Below are positions 43,278 through 52,988 of a stretch of DNA of 61,303 nucleotides, in pieces. Origin of the DNA: Alistipes sp. (GTDB lineage: Bacteria > Bacteroidota > Bacteroidia > Bacteroidales > Rikenellaceae); assembly GCA_017560425.1 (NCBI GenBank), contig JAFZEX010000029.1, positions 1 through 61,303 of the forward strand, read 5' to 3'. How positions within the stretch are numbered: position 1 is the stretch's first letter; every line of letters starts with the position of its first letter. A program made the translations under genes and the position numbers. Below the pieces are notes generated by a model, which searched no databases, was not told the origin of the DNA, and was given only the letters and a program-made list of their open reading frames with translations.

Positions 43278-44339
43278 ATGAAAAGCATCGCAATATTTAT
43301 TCCATCTCTTTTACCTGGTGGAGCAGAGAAACAAGCAACAATACTAGCAACAATACTTGATAAAAAACATAAGGTTGAGATATACCTCCTTCATGGAGAG
43401 AGTTCTATTGCTCCACAAAATCAGGAACTATTAACCAACTCAAATGTTAGTATTACTCGCTTACAAGGTAATATTTTCTCAAAGATATATAAATTTAGGA
43501 AGTTATTAAAAGAGAAAAATACAGATATACTTCTTAACTACTTAACAAGTTGCAACGTAATAGGAGCGATTATCGGTCGTCTGGCTGGAGTTAAGCTAAT
43601 ATATGGAGGCATAAGAAATGCTCGAATTGAAACCTCCAAGATGATTATTGATAAAATAGCTCACAATTTTATCTCAACAGGCACCATCTACAACTGTTAC
43701 TCTGGTGCAGAATATTTCACCTCTAAGGGCTTCAACGAGAAAAAGAATATCGTTATTCCAAATGGGTTCCCAAATATCGCCGAGCCTATCGTGCGAGATG
43801 ATAGAGAGGTTAAACATATCGTAACAACAGGACGCTTTGTACCTCAGAAGGATTACCACACGATGATACAAGTAATAGCCAAACTTAAGGAGTCACGCAC
43901 AGATTTCGTGATGGACATCATAGGCTATGGTGTAGAGGAGGAGAATATTCGCTCATGGATTGCACAGTATGGTGTAGAGGATATAACGAACATCTTCATT
44001 AAACCTGACAATGTTCAGGAAATTGTCAGGAATGCAGACATATATCTATCAACGAGCATCTTTGAGGGAACAAGCAATAGCATCATGGAGGCTCTAAATT
44101 GGAGTCTACCTGTTGTGGCTACAGATGTAGGAGACAATAAACATCTTGTTGAAGATGGCAGAAATGGCAACATACATTCATTTGGCGATGCCGAAGGCAT
44201 GGCGAATTCACTATTGAAATTATTAGATAGCGTAGAACTAAGAAATAATTTTGGCGCATATAGTCACAAGCTTCTTAAAAACAATTTCTCTTTAGATGTT
44301 TTTGAGGAGCGATACACAAAAGTTGTAAGTCAACAATAA
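43278..44339 (+). CDS. Family 4 glycosyltransferase
   Basis: A 353-residue GT-B glycosyltransferase. N-terminal IFIPSLLPGGAEKQA and C-terminal ADIYLSTSIFEGTSNSIMEALNWSLPVVATDVG (glutamates of the E-x7-E motif) are typical GT4. It has a GRFVPQKDYHTM segment for nucleotide sugar binding. It adds one sugar of the repeat unit; donor and acceptor are unknown. Confidence 0.88.
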   Translation: MKSIAIFIPSLLPGGAEKQATILATILDKKHKVEIYLLHGESSIAPQNQELLTNSNVSITRLQGNIFSKIYKFRKLLKEKNTDILLNYLTSCNVIGAIIGRLAGVKLIYGGIRNARIETSKMIIDKIAHNFISTGTIYNCYSGAEYFTSKGFNEKKNIVIPNGFPNIAEPIVRDDREVKHIVTTGRFVPQKDYHTMIQVIAKLKESRTDFVMDIIGYGVEEENIRSWIAQYGVEDITNIFIKPDNVQEIVRNADIYLSTSIFEGTSNSIMEALNWSLPVVATDVGDNKHLVEDGRNGNIHSFGDAEGMANSLLKLLDSVELRNNFGAYSHKLLKNNFSLDVFEERYTKVVSQQ

Positions 44340-44360
44340 ACCTACACCCATTCTAACGTT

Positions 44361-45461
44361 ATGAAAATTGTACTTATAGGAGGACAAAGCATTCCTGGTA
44401 TTGGCGGCATAGAGTCATATGTCCTTAATATGGCAAAATCTCTAACTAAGCAAGGTGACCAGGTGACAATTATATGCTGTGATCGCAAATCATATACAGA
44501 TACCGTTAGTGGCATTGAAATTGAACATATAGCGTGTCCAAAGTCAAACACGATTGCACTACCTTTATTGTTTATAAAAGCACTCCGATACATCATTAAA
44601 AATAGAAAACATATAGATGTAATTAATTATCAATCTATTTTTTTCGCTTTCATATCGGGTTGGATTGTAAGGTTATGCCATTGTAAAGTGTGCTATACAA
44701 TACATAGTCTTGCCGAAGACAATCCAAAGCACAGCAAATTCATGAAAATATTAATGACTGCGACTGCATTTATTTCTATTTATTGCTGTGGGAAAAACAT
44801 CATTACAGTGAGCAACTCCAAGGCACAAGAGATTAAATCTCGATATGGTAAGACGTGTAGAGTAATACCATGTGGCGTAAATATGCCAACAGAGTTTACA
44901 GAGACTAATATTATAGATAAATTTGGTATAAACAGAGGCTACTACTACCTAACAATTGGAAGAATGGATCCAATAAAAAATCTTGATATACTTATTCAAG
45001 CATATATCAAGAGAAACAACCCTAGATTTCAATTAGTACTTGCAGGTGATTACACCAACAGCCATGGAGCTTACCTTAGAGATCTTGCCAAGGATAACAA
45101 TAATATTATATTTGTTGGATCTGTGATGGGGAATGATAAAGAGACATTATTGAAAAACTCATTCGCTAATTGCTTATTATCGTCATCAGAAGGCATGCCA
45201 CTATCACTATTGGAAGCTATGTCATATGGTAAACCTTGTATTGTTAGTGATATTCCTGCTATTAGAGAAGTACTACAAGATGATTGGGGGTTGTGGTGTA
45301 AAGTTCACGACATAGAATCTGCCAGCAATCAAATGAAAATTGCAGAAGATAACTATAAGGACATAACAGACAAGAGCACTCATATGGCAACACACATTGC
45401 CAACCACCACACATGGGACATGATTGCTTCAAGATACAAATTATATATTCAAAATATATGA
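44361..45461 (+). CDS. Family 4 glycosyltransferase
   Basis: A 366-residue GT-B glycosyltransferase: IGGQSIPGIGGIESYVLNM at the N-terminus, GRMDPIKNLDILIQAY and SSEGMPLSLLEAMSYGKPCIVSDI at the C-terminus. A second GT for the repeat unit. The next gene starts 1 bp after its stop. Confidence 0.88.
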   Translation: MKIVLIGGQSIPGIGGIESYVLNMAKSLTKQGDQVTIICCDRKSYTDTVSGIEIEHIACPKSNTIALPLLFIKALRYIIKNRKHIDVINYQSIFFAFISGWIVRLCHCKVCYTIHSLAEDNPKHSKFMKILMTATAFISIYCCGKNIITVSNSKAQEIKSRYGKTCRVIPCGVNMPTEFTETNIIDKFGINRGYYYLTIGRMDPIKNLDILIQAYIKRNNPRFQLVLAGDYTNSHGAYLRDLAKDNNNIIFVGSVMGNDKETLLKNSFANCLLSSSEGMPLSLLEAMSYGKPCIVSDIPAIREVLQDDWGLWCKVHDIESASNQMKIAEDNYKDITDKSTHMATHIANHHTWDMIASRYKLYIQNI

Positions 45462-45462
45462 T

Positions 45463-46557
45463 ATGATGATGGTGCAATTTATAAATTTATTGCATATTGC
45501 ACTTGGACATAGGAGTGAGTTTTCGCAAGCTCTGTCAAATAACGAATGGCAGAGGCTTTTTCTTATTGCCAAGAAACAAGCCCTTCTTGGCATTACATTT
45601 TATGCAATAGAACACTTACCAGCCGAACAACGTCCACCTCGTCAGTTACTACTACAATGGGGAATGCATGCCGAACGAATTAAAGAACGTAATATTTTTC
45701 TAAATTCAAAGGCTATCGAGATCTCGCAGAAGTTTCTTGATGATGGATTTCGCAACATAATACTTAAGGGACAGGGTATTGCCAAATATTATGAAATAAG
45801 TAATCTTGGAGCATATAGAACACCAGGTGATATAGATATTTGGTTTGAGGGTAGTCGCAAAGAGATAGCGAGATATGTACGCGGTAATAATCATGACTGC
45901 AAAGTGGTGTATCATCATGTTGATTTTCCTAAAATTGATACTATCGACATTGAAGTTCACTTTACACCATCATGGATGAATAACTTCTTTTCAAATCGCA
46001 AATTACAAAAATTCTTCAATAGTCATAGAGACGAGCTATTTAGTAGATGTGTAACGCCGATTGAGAATATACCGACACCAAGCCTTGCATTTAATCGCAT
46101 CTACATATTAATTCACATATATAGACACCTATTTCATGAAGGCATAGGGTTACGACAGTTGATGGATTACTATTTTGTACTACGTCAAGGGTTTACCCAA
46201 GATGAAAAAAAAGAGGTTGTCAAGATATTACAATCGTTGAAAATGTGTCGTTTCACTGGAGCAATCATGTGGATACTCCAGAAAGTATTTGGCATGGAAG
46301 ACAAGTATCTTCTTACTGCGCCAATAGAAAACGACGGTCGTTTTATACTTGACGAGATTATGAAATCTGGCAATCTAGGGCTTCATGACAAGCGCATAAT
46401 ACGTGGTAGAAATGAGTCAAGCTTATCTCATGGCATACGCAAAGTAAAGCGAAACTTTAAATTCGTGTGGAATTACCCATCTGAAGTATTATGGAGTCCA
46501 CTATTTAAGATATGGCATCTATTTTGGCGTTTTAAATACAATAAACACCTAAGTTAA
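45463..46557 (+). CDS. Nucleotidyltransferase-fold protein (NTP_transf_5 type)
   Basis: A 364-residue protein of the nucleotidyltransferase superfamily. The metal-binding acids are in [12 protein letters not shown] (near residue 120) preceded by [12 protein letters not shown]. Such proteins recur in polysaccharide loci of Bacteroidetes; the nucleotide and acceptor are unknown. Three consecutive ATGs (45463, 45466, 45469) could start translation. Last gene of the AT-rich block. Confidence 0.75.
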   Translation: MMMVQFINLLHIALGHRSEFSQALSNNEWQRLFLIAKKQALLGITFYAIEHLPAEQRPPRQLLLQWGMHAERIKERNIFLNSKAIEISQKFLDDGFRNIILKGQGIAKYYEISNLGAYRTPGDIDIWFEGSRKEIARYVRGNNHDCKVVYHHVDFPKIDTIDIEVHFTPSWMNNFFSNRKLQKFFNSHRDELFSRCVTPIENIPTPSLAFNRIYILIHIYRHLFHEGIGLRQLMDYYFVLRQGFTQDEKKEVVKILQSLKMCRFTGAIMWILQKVFGMEDKYLLTAPIENDGRFILDEIMKSGNLGLHDKRIIRGRNESSLSHGIRKVKRNFKFVWNYPSEVLWSPLFKIWHLFWRFKYNKHLS

Positions 46558-46567
46558 GCATATAATT

Positions 46568-47443
46568 ATGAAAGGCATAATTTTGGCGGGGGGTAATGGC
46601 ACGAGGCTGTATCCGATAACTAAGGGTATCAGCAAGCAGCTGTTGCCAGTATATGATAAGCCGATGATATACTATCCTATCTCGGTGCTTATGCTTGCGG
46701 GCATTCGTGAGATACTAATCATCTCTACGCCGCACGACCTACCAGGCTTTCGTCGTCTGTTGGGCGACGGTAGCGACTATGGCGTAAGGTTTGAGTATGC
46801 CGAGCAGCCATCGCCAGACGGTCTTGCTCAGGCGTTTATCATTGGCAAGGAGTTCATTGGTGATGACTCGGTATGTCTTGTGCTTGGCGACAACATCTTC
46901 TATGGCCAGGGCTTCACGGGCATGTTGCAGAGGGCTGTGGAGGTTGCCGAGAAGGATAAGAAGGCTACCATCTTTGGTTATCAGGTGCAGGATCCTAAGC
47001 GCTTTGGCGTGGCAGAGATAGATGGCGAGGGCAACGTGTTGAGCATCGAGGAGAAGCCCGCAGATCCCAAGTCGGACTACGCCGTGGTAGGACTATACTT
47101 CTACCCCAACAAGGTTGTGGATGTTGCCAAGAGCGTCAAGCCCTCGGCACGTGGTGAGCTGGAGATTACGGCGGTAAATGAGGCTTTCCGCCGTGATGGC
47201 GAGCTAAAGCTTCAGGTGCTTGGCCGTGGCTTCGCATGGCTCGACACCGGCACCCACGAGTCGTTGTTCGACGCATCGCGCTTCATCGAGGTTATCGAGA
47301 CACGCCAGGGTGTGCAAGTAGCTTGCCTCGAGGAGATTGCATGGCGCAAGGGCTGGATTACGAGCGACGATCTTCTTCGCCTGGCTGAGCCCATGAAGAA
47401 CAACAGCTACGGCGAGTATATGATTAAACTTGCAAAGAGGTAG
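46568..47443 (+). CDS. rfbA: Glucose-1-phosphate thymidylyltransferase
   Basis: A 291-residue enzyme making dTDP-glucose from dTTP and glucose-1-phosphate. Signature [35 protein letters not shown] (split: [14 protein letters not shown] and [16 protein letters not shown]), [11 protein letters not shown] and [12 protein letters not shown]. First step of dTDP-L-rhamnose synthesis; followed by rfbC, rfbD, rfbB. Codon use returns to the GC-rich core pattern. Confidence 0.95.
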   Translation: MKGIILAGGNGTRLYPITKGISKQLLPVYDKPMIYYPISVLMLAGIREILIISTPHDLPGFRRLLGDGSDYGVRFEYAEQPSPDGLAQAFIIGKEFIGDDSVCLVLGDNIFYGQGFTGMLQRAVEVAEKDKKATIFGYQVQDPKRFGVAEIDGEGNVLSIEEKPADPKSDYAVVGLYFYPNKVVDVAKSVKPSARGELEITAVNEAFRRDGELKLQVLGRGFAWLDTGTHESLFDASRFIEVIETRQGVQVACLEEIAWRKGWITSDDLLRLAEPMKNNSYGEYMIKLAKR

Positions 47444-47444
47444 T

Positions 47445-48008
47445 ATGGCAGTTATAAAGACCGCTATCGAGGGTGTTTTCATTATCGAGCCCACGGTGTA
47501 TGGCGACGAGAGAGGCTACTTTTTCGAGAGCTACAACGAGGAGCGCTTCCGCAGCGAAACGGGCATAGACGTTCACTTCGTGCAGGACAACGAGAGCAAA
47601 TCCAAGCGTGGCGTGTTGCGTGGCTTTCACTTTCAGCGCCCACCGCACGCTCAGGCTAAGTTGGTGCGTGTTGTTAGTGGCACTGTTGTGGATGTAGCCG
47701 TAGATATTCGCACGGGAAGCCCTACCTATGGCAAGTATGTTGCCGTGGAGCTATCGGAGGATAACCACCGCCAGCTCTTTCTACCCCGAGGTATGGCACA
47801 CGGCTTTGTGGTGAAGAGCGACGAGGCTATCTTTCAGTATAAGTGCGACAACTACTACCACCCCGAGAGCGAGGGTGGCATCGCATGGAACGACCCCACG
47901 ATAGCCATGGATTGGGGCGTGGCTGAGGCAGACATAACTCTCTCGGACAAAGATAGGCACAACCCCACTCTCGAGGAGCTTGGCGAGATATTCGAGTATG
48001 GCAAATAG
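47445..48008 (+). CDS. rfbC: dTDP-4-dehydrorhamnose 3,5-epimerase
   Basis: A 187-residue cupin-fold epimerase. IEPTVYGDERGYFFESYNE, GVLRGFHFQRPPHAQ and FLPRGMAHGFVVKSDEA (catalytic His region) are diagnostic. Start ATG 47445 is 1 bp after the rfbA stop; upstream in-frame codons lie within rfbA. Confidence 0.95.
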   Translation: MAVIKTAIEGVFIIEPTVYGDERGYFFESYNEERFRSETGIDVHFVQDNESKSKRGVLRGFHFQRPPHAQAKLVRVVSGTVVDVAVDIRTGSPTYGKYVAVELSEDNHRQLFLPRGMAHGFVVKSDEAIFQYKCDNYYHPESEGGIAWNDPTIAMDWGVAEADITLSDKDRHNPTLEELGEIFEYGK

Positions 48009-48897
48009 AATTTTGGTAACGGGCGCCAATGGTCAGTTGGGCAGCGAGCTACGCCACACGGCACGCAGTAGCGCCGATAGCTACATCTTTAGCGATGTGG
48101 TTATGACTGAGGGTGTTGAGACTGCGTATCTCGACATCACCGACCTAAGTGCCGTTCGCACATTTGTTGCCGAGAACAACATAAACATCATCATCAACTG
48201 CGCCGCCTACACCAACGTAGATAGGGCTGAGGAGGATATGGAGGGTGCCTCGCTCCTCAACGCCACGGCTCCTGAGAACCTTGCCAAGGTGATGAAGGAG
48301 GCAAACGGCCTTTTGGTGCACATATCTACCGACTATGTCTTTGGTGGCAACGTGCAGAACACACCTTACAAGGAGGAGTGCACCACAGCGCCCACAAGCG
48401 TATACGGCACAACAAAGCTACGTGGCGAGAGGGCTATTATGAGTGTCGGCTGCCGCCACATCATTATCCGCACAGCATGGCTCTACTCCGCCTATGGCAA
48501 CAACTTTCTAAAGACTATGCTGCGCCTAACATCTGAGCGTGAGAGGATTAGCGTCGTGAACGATCAGATAGGCACGCCCACATATGCTGGCGACCTTGCA
48601 GCTGCAATCATCGCCATTATCGAGGGTGGCAAGGCTGAGCTAAACGAGGGCATATACCACTTCTCGAACGAGGGCGTTTGTAGCTGGTACGACTTTTCTC
48701 GTGAGATTGCCCGTGTGGCAGGTAACACACGTTGCGAGATATGCCCATGCCTTAGCTCGGAGTACCCGAGCAAGGTCACTCGTCCCGCCTACTCGGTGTT
48801 GGACAAGGGCAAGATAAAGCGCACGTTTAACGTGGCAGTACCCTATTGGACAGAGTCTGTGGCACGCTGCATCAACAAACTTATGAGCGACAGGTAA
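47998..48897 (+). CDS. rfbD: dTDP-4-dehydrorhamnose reductase
   Basis: A 299-residue SDR enzyme giving dTDP-L-rhamnose. NRILVTGANGQLGSELR at the start, STDYVFGG and the YGTTKLRGE catalytic motif. The start overlaps the rfbC stop by 11 bp (ATG 47998, stop ending 48008), so it is translationally coupled. Confidence 0.94.
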   Translation: MANRILVTGANGQLGSELRHTARSSADSYIFSDVVMTEGVETAYLDITDLSAVRTFVAENNINIIINCAAYTNVDRAEEDMEGASLLNATAPENLAKVMKEANGLLVHISTDYVFGGNVQNTPYKEECTTAPTSVYGTTKLRGERAIMSVGCRHIIIRTAWLYSAYGNNFLKTMLRLTSERERISVVNDQIGTPTYAGDLAAAIIAIIEGGKAELNEGIYHFSNEGVCSWYDFSREIARVAGNTRCEICPCLSSEYPSKVTRPAYSVLDKGKIKRTFNVAVPYWTESVARCINKLMSDR

Positions 48898-48898
48898 T

Positions 48899-49963
48899 AT
48901 GAAGAATATAGTTATCACCGGCGGTGCGGGATTTATCGGCTCGCATGTTGTGCGATTGTTCGTGAACAAATATCCCGACTACCGCATCATCAACCTCGAT
49001 AAGCTGACCTATGCGGGCAACCTCGCCAACCTAAAGGACATAGAAGATAAGCCCAACTACAAGTTCGTGAAGATGGACATCTGCGACTTCGAGGCGTTCT
49101 ATCAGCTTATGCAAGAGGAGCATATCGACGGCATCATCCACCTCGCTGCTGAGAGCCACGTGGACCGCTCGATTAAAGACCCTTTCACCTTTGCACGCAC
49201 AAACGTGATGGGCACGTTGTCGCTGTTGCAGGCGGCAAAGCTATATTGGGAGAGCCTTCCCGAGGGCTACGAGGGCAAGCGCTTCTACCACATATCTACC
49301 GACGAGGTCTATGGCTCGTTAGAGCTAAACGACGAGCTATTTACCGAGCAAACACCCTACTCGCCACATAGTCCCTACTCGGCATCTAAGGCGTCGAGCG
49401 ACCACTTTGTGCGTGCCTTCCACGACACCTATGGCATGCCCACAATTGTAACGAACTGCTCAAATAACTATGGTCCATACCAGTTTCCCGAGAAGCTGAT
49501 ACCACTATTTATCAACAACATACGTCACCGCAAACCTCTGCCCGTATATGGCAAGGGCGAGAATGTTCGTGACTGGCTATATGTCGAGGACCACGCACGT
49601 GCTATCGACCTCATCTTCCACAAGGGCAAGGTTGCTGAGACATATAATATCGGCGGCTTCAACGAGTGGAAGAATATCGACCTTATCAAGGTTATGATCA
49701 AGACCGTGGACCGCATCTTGGGCAATGCTGAGGGTCACTCTTTGGACCTTATCACCTATGTTACCGACCGTCCTGGCCACGATGCACGCTATGCCATCGA
49801 CTCCACTAAGCTACAACGAGAGCTCGGCTGGGAGCCATCGCTACAATTCGAAGAGGGCATCGAGAAGACCGTGCGTTGGTACTTAGATAACGAGGCGTGG
49901 CTCGACAACGTCACCTCGGGCGACTACCAGAGATACTACGACGAGATGTACACGGGCAGATAA
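48899..49963 (+). CDS. rfbB: dTDP-glucose 4,6-dehydratase
   Basis: A 354-residue SDR dehydratase. ITGGAGFIGSHVVRLF, ISTDEVYGSLELN, YSASKASSDHFVRAF and YGPYQFPEKLIPLFI are diagnostic. It makes the 4-keto-6-deoxy intermediate of the rhamnose pathway. Last gene of the polysaccharide operon, followed by a strong terminator. Confidence 0.95.
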   Translation: MKNIVITGGAGFIGSHVVRLFVNKYPDYRIINLDKLTYAGNLANLKDIEDKPNYKFVKMDICDFEAFYQLMQEEHIDGIIHLAAESHVDRSIKDPFTFARTNVMGTLSLLQAAKLYWESLPEGYEGKRFYHISTDEVYGSLELNDELFTEQTPYSPHSPYSASKASSDHFVRAFHDTYGMPTIVTNCSNNYGPYQFPEKLIPLFINNIRHRKPLPVYGKGENVRDWLYVEDHARAIDLIFHKGKVAETYNIGGFNEWKNIDLIKVMIKTVDRILGNAEGHSLDLITYVTDRPGHDARYAIDSTKLQRELGWEPSLQFEEGIEKTVRWYLDNEAWLDNVTSGDYQRYYDEMYTGR

Positions 49964-49987
49964 CCCCATACACTACTCATAATACCA

Positions 49988-50019
49988 CAGCCCCCAAGAG
50001 TCAAAACTCCTGGGGGCTG
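49988..50019. terminator. Terminator of the polysaccharide operon
   Basis: CAGCCCCCAAGAG pairs with CTCCTGGGGGCTG (one mismatch) around 6 bases, followed by TTATATT. Works for both convergent units. Confidence 0.9.
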
Positions 50020-50041
50020 TTATATTATCGCATACGACACG

Positions 50042-51361
50042 CTACTTGCGATAGGCGATATCGCACTCGGTGATGCGTATAGGCAAACCATCTGAATTAT
50101 ATTCTACCCTCTGCACGACATTACCCACAGAATCGTATTTAAACAGATAGGATGATGCCTCCACCTTTATAAGCACTAAGTTTCCTTTGGAGTCATAGGT
50201 ACAAGTTGTAGACGACTGAACTCCAGTTTCATTAGCTTCGACAATTCTACTATGGGAGTCATATTTGAGGTATACTTCCTCTAGCCAAGCACAATCTTCA
50301 TCTAATGGCCAGTGTCTATAATAAGTCATATTTCCTGCCGCATCATACGAGTATTTACAAGCCATTTGCCAGCAAGGCCTTGATGCATTGTATGTGTAAT
50401 ATTCAACCACACGACCTCGTTTATTATATTTAGATACTGAAACATCTTGATATACTGAACAGTTTATGTATTGCTCAAATAACAAATCATGCTTTTGACC
50501 TTCAGATAAATGCACACAGATACCTTTGCTAACATAGTCGCCAAAGTATGAGCAAGAATTAATTACCCTACCCAAATTATCATAATTAGTAATTCTGATT
50601 ATATCTGAGCCATGAAATACAGTGCTAGATACCAAATTACCTTTACTATTGTATTTATATCTATACACTGTCTTATCATCTAAGTTCTGTTGTATTGTGT
50701 GAGATACCAAACGATCTTTATGGTCATATTCACAGCTTTCTACCCATCGATTATTCCAATTAATTGACAATATCAAATTACCTCGGCTGTCGTACTCATG
50801 AATGATAGTATCAGTACCTATAAATTTAACATTGTCACCACGCTCATTAAATTCATAGAACTCATCATTGCCACTCTTGCATTTATAATATTTGCCATTC
50901 TCTTCCTTAATTTCATAGGTACATATTGTAATACTATCAACATCTCCATACATACCGAATTGCTTAGATATCAAGTAAATATAATTTGTATTGGATTGAA
51001 TATCCGGAAGTAATCCAATGGGATAGCCATATCCCTTTCGTTCAGGCGCAGACCTCTTCTTGCGTCGTGGTTTGCTCTTATCAGGCTCTTGCTCAAAGGC
51101 TGCCTTAAGCTCTTCGTACTCCTTATTAGACAGGGGCACTACACAACCAAGGTTAATTGTATCTTGCTCCTCAATATTTGCGGATTCTTCTGCTACTGCT
51201 TGCGTTTCCAACTCAGCTTGCTCAGATTGTTCAGCCACCTCCAACTCGGAGCATTCTACAGATGAAGCATCCTCAACGGCCGCTTGCTCTCTATTGACAC
51301 ACGATGCAAAGAGTATAGTAATAACTAAGAGTAAAGAATTAAAACGATAGATGTTTGTCAT
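50042..51361 (-). CDS. Lipoprotein with YD/RHS-like repeats
   Basis: A 439-residue lipoprotein with lipobox LFASC near residue 21. Residues ~30-70 are Glu/Ala-rich and disordered, then a basic segment (KPRRKKRSAPERK), then from about 170 to the end tandem repeats of the YD type such as YEYDSRGNLILS-like and YKYNSKGNLVSSTV units. YD repeats form beta-shells in Rhs toxins, but this short protein lacks an Rhs core or toxin tip. Function unknown. AT-rich codon use relative to rfbB suggests accessory origin. Confidence 0.68.
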   Translation of the reverse strand: MTNIYRFNSLLLVITILFASCVNREQAAVEDASSVECSELEVAEQSEQAELETQAVAEESANIEEQDTINLGCVVPLSNKEYEELKAAFEQEPDKSKPRRKKRSAPERKGYGYPIGLLPDIQSNTNYIYLISKQFGMYGDVDSITICTYEIKEENGKYYKCKSGNDEFYEFNERGDNVKFIGTDTIIHEYDSRGNLILSINWNNRWVESCEYDHKDRLVSHTIQQNLDDKTVYRYKYNSKGNLVSSTVFHGSDIIRITNYDNLGRVINSCSYFGDYVSKGICVHLSEGQKHDLLFEQYINCSVYQDVSVSKYNKRGRVVEYYTYNASRPCWQMACKYSYDAAGNMTYYRHWPLDEDCAWLEEVYLKYDSHSRIVEANETGVQSSTTCTYDSKGNLVLIKVEASSYLFKYDSVGNVVQRVEYNSDGLPIRITECDIAYRK

Positions 51362-51391
51362 AACTAAATTGCTTTAGAAGTAAACTATATA

Positions 51392-51399
51392 CAAATATA
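51392..51399 (-). promoter_or_regulatory. -7 promoter element of the YD-repeat lipoprotein gene
   Basis: Reverse-strand TATATTTG matches TAnnTTTG, 30 bp upstream of the ATG. Confidence 0.6.
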
Positions 51400-51456
51400 G
51401 CAAAATTAAATAACATGCACGGGGTAAACAACAAAAAAGACCCGTGGCTAACACAA

Positions 51457-51492
51457 AAAAGTCCGTCTTGCGCCATTGCAAGACGGACTTTT
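51457..51492 (-). terminator. Terminator of the secreted-protein gene
   Basis: A perfect 15-bp stem, AAAAGTCCGTCTTGC with GCAAGACGGACTTTT, around 6 bases; T-run on the reverse strand. Confidence 0.9.
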
Positions 51493-51508
51493 GGTATTAT
51501 GCGGCAAT

Positions 51509-52453
51509 CTACTTCGATACTCTCGAGATTGATGTAATGCCGTACTTATTTGGGTTGGAGCTACCACCAAGGATTGACACCAAGGCGTCGTAGTATACGC
51601 TACCGTGGATATTGTGCTCTACAATCCACGCCTGATGCTTGGTATCGTAGTACAACACGCCGACGTGCGTTCCGTAGTTGCCCGTGCCCTGCTTTCGTGC
51701 CGAGTAGAAGAACTGCAACATATATGGGCTTGTCGAGTAATACATATTAACCACGTAGTACTTTCCGGGTACAAGCTTAGATATGTCGAGGTGCGCCTTA
51801 ACATAGTCCGCTGCCTGACGATGCATATGCAGCACGGTGGCGTATCTCTTATCTGCGCTAACCTTCGAAAGATCAGGAATCTTCACGCCCTTATAGCCAT
51901 TCACCACCGAGGGGAATTGTGCCAAAATCTGGTAGGCATGACCATTTGAGTAGTATCCCGCTCTCGACAAACGGCCATTGACATGCGCCGCACACTGCGA
52001 CGTATATTTACCATAGCGATTTCTACCAGCACCCCTAACAATCACTCTCTCGAAACGCTTGTTAGGAACTGCGGTGGTAACCTCTTCTACGGGCTCCTCA
52101 ACAACCTCCTCGACAGCCTCGGTCGATTCGTCTGAGACATCTTCAGCCTTGGTAATGGGTTTAGGCTTTGGAATGTATATCGAATCAATCTTTGGCTTAT
52201 CACCTGTAAGATTAAGGTAGACAACCACATATGCGTCCTTAGGCGCAATAACAGCCTCAGCGCCACGGTTTTGCAGTGTCGAGTCTGCCTTTATCGCTGC
52301 TGCCAACTCACCATTTTCTGATGACTCCACCACCGTAGCACCTTGCTCACTGCGCTCTGTCTGCACCTCCTGCGCAGAGGCAGTAGTAACCATGTTACCG
52401 CCCACAATGAGCATAGCCACAAAAGCGGAAACAACCATCAATATTCTCTTCAT
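51509..52453 (-). CDS. Secreted protein with possible NlpC/P60- or CHAP-like C-terminus
   Basis: A 314-residue secreted protein (signal peptide ending TTASAQ, residue ~28). A Pro/Glu/Val-rich linker (residues ~95-130) leads to a globular C-terminal domain. That domain has a Cys in YTSQCAAHVNGRLSRAG, a His in NYGTHVGVLYYD and a VEHNIHGSVYY stretch, the order of Cys-His residues in papain-like cell-wall amidases. No family match is claimed; a peptidoglycan- or protein-cleaving role is a guess. Monocistronic. Confidence 0.55.
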   Translation of the reverse strand: MKRILMVVSAFVAMLIVGGNMVTTASAQEVQTERSEQGATVVESSENGELAAAIKADSTLQNRGAEAVIAPKDAYVVVYLNLTGDKPKIDSIYIPKPKPITKAEDVSDESTEAVEEVVEEPVEEVTTAVPNKRFERVIVRGAGRNRYGKYTSQCAAHVNGRLSRAGYYSNGHAYQILAQFPSVVNGYKGVKIPDLSKVSADKRYATVLHMHRQAADYVKAHLDISKLVPGKYYVVNMYYSTSPYMLQFFYSARKQGTGNYGTHVGVLYYDTKHQAWIVEHNIHGSVYYDALVSILGGSSNPNKYGITSISRVSK

Positions 52454-52525
52454 CTCTTCATTAATTTAAGTTTTTTAGCAAAAGCCCCTTCACCCCCGAA
52501 GCGACTCCCTGTCACATAATAAATA

Positions 52526-52533
52526 CAAATATA
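52526..52533 (-). promoter_or_regulatory. -7 promoter element of the secreted-protein gene
   Basis: Reverse-strand TATATTTG matches TAnnTTTG, about 72 bp upstream of the ATG. Confidence 0.6.
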
Positions 52534-52555
52534 TAAATTTATTTTATATTAAACA

Positions 52556-52583
52556 AATAAGAGAGGCCTAAACCTCTCTTATT
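52556..52583 (-). terminator. Hairpin terminator left of the structured region
   Basis: AATAAGAGAGG pairs with CCTCTCTTATT around 6 bases; the reverse strand continues TTGTTTAATATAAAA. It would end leftward transcripts coming from the structured region or the ADP-ribosylglycohydrolase-like gene. Confidence 0.7.
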
Positions 52584-52988
52584 CGTGATGCTATCTGGAT
52601 TAAGTACCACTACTTTTAGTGCTTATAACACGAGATGACCATGTCATGATGCTATCGGGATTGAGGCACAGCTGCGCATAGTGCCTCCAACACGGGGTGA
52701 CCCTCGGCATAATATGCTCAAACATAGCCGTGTTACACGGCTTACTTTGCATTGTGGCTATGCACACATGAGTAAACTCATCACGCATACACACAAAACA
52801 AAAGCCACTCTTTCGAGTAGCTATATTTGAGCATCTTCTGCTCTTGTGGTGCCACCGGGAAACATTTTTACAGCCGTAATGTTTTGTGTATCAATATGGT
52901 TTATAATATACCAAAGTCGATACTCACGAATTGCACACGGCTATATTTCATCGTTTTGCACTACTCTAATAAAACTTTGCTCACTACA
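52584..52988. other. Gene-free structured region with two diverged tandem units
   Basis: Two ~64-bp units (about 52581-52644 and 52645-52708) share the boxes TGATGCTATC-GGATT and AACACG-G-TGACC, while the hairpin between them differs: AAG-CACTA/TAGTGCTT in the first, GAGGCAC/GTGCCTC in the second. Further right are many small hairpins (GCCGTGT/ACACGGC, ATGAGT/ACTCAT, GAGCA-TGCTC, GGTGCCACC). No coding frame is credible. A leftward terminator bounds it, so a reverse-strand noncoding RNA is plausible. Confidence 0.5.

Noticed and set aside
50042-51361. Rhs/polymorphic toxin
   Set aside because: YD-like repeats are present, but the protein is a short lipoprotein without an Rhs core, a toxin tip or an immunity gene.
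52581-52708. CRISPR array from two similar ~64-bp units
   Set aside because: Only two units, with conserved boxes inside variable hairpins rather than identical repeats and unique spacers; no cas genes.
52600-52794. 64-residue - strand frame in the structured region
   Set aside because: It covers the tandem units, whose pairing pattern explains the sequence better than coding.
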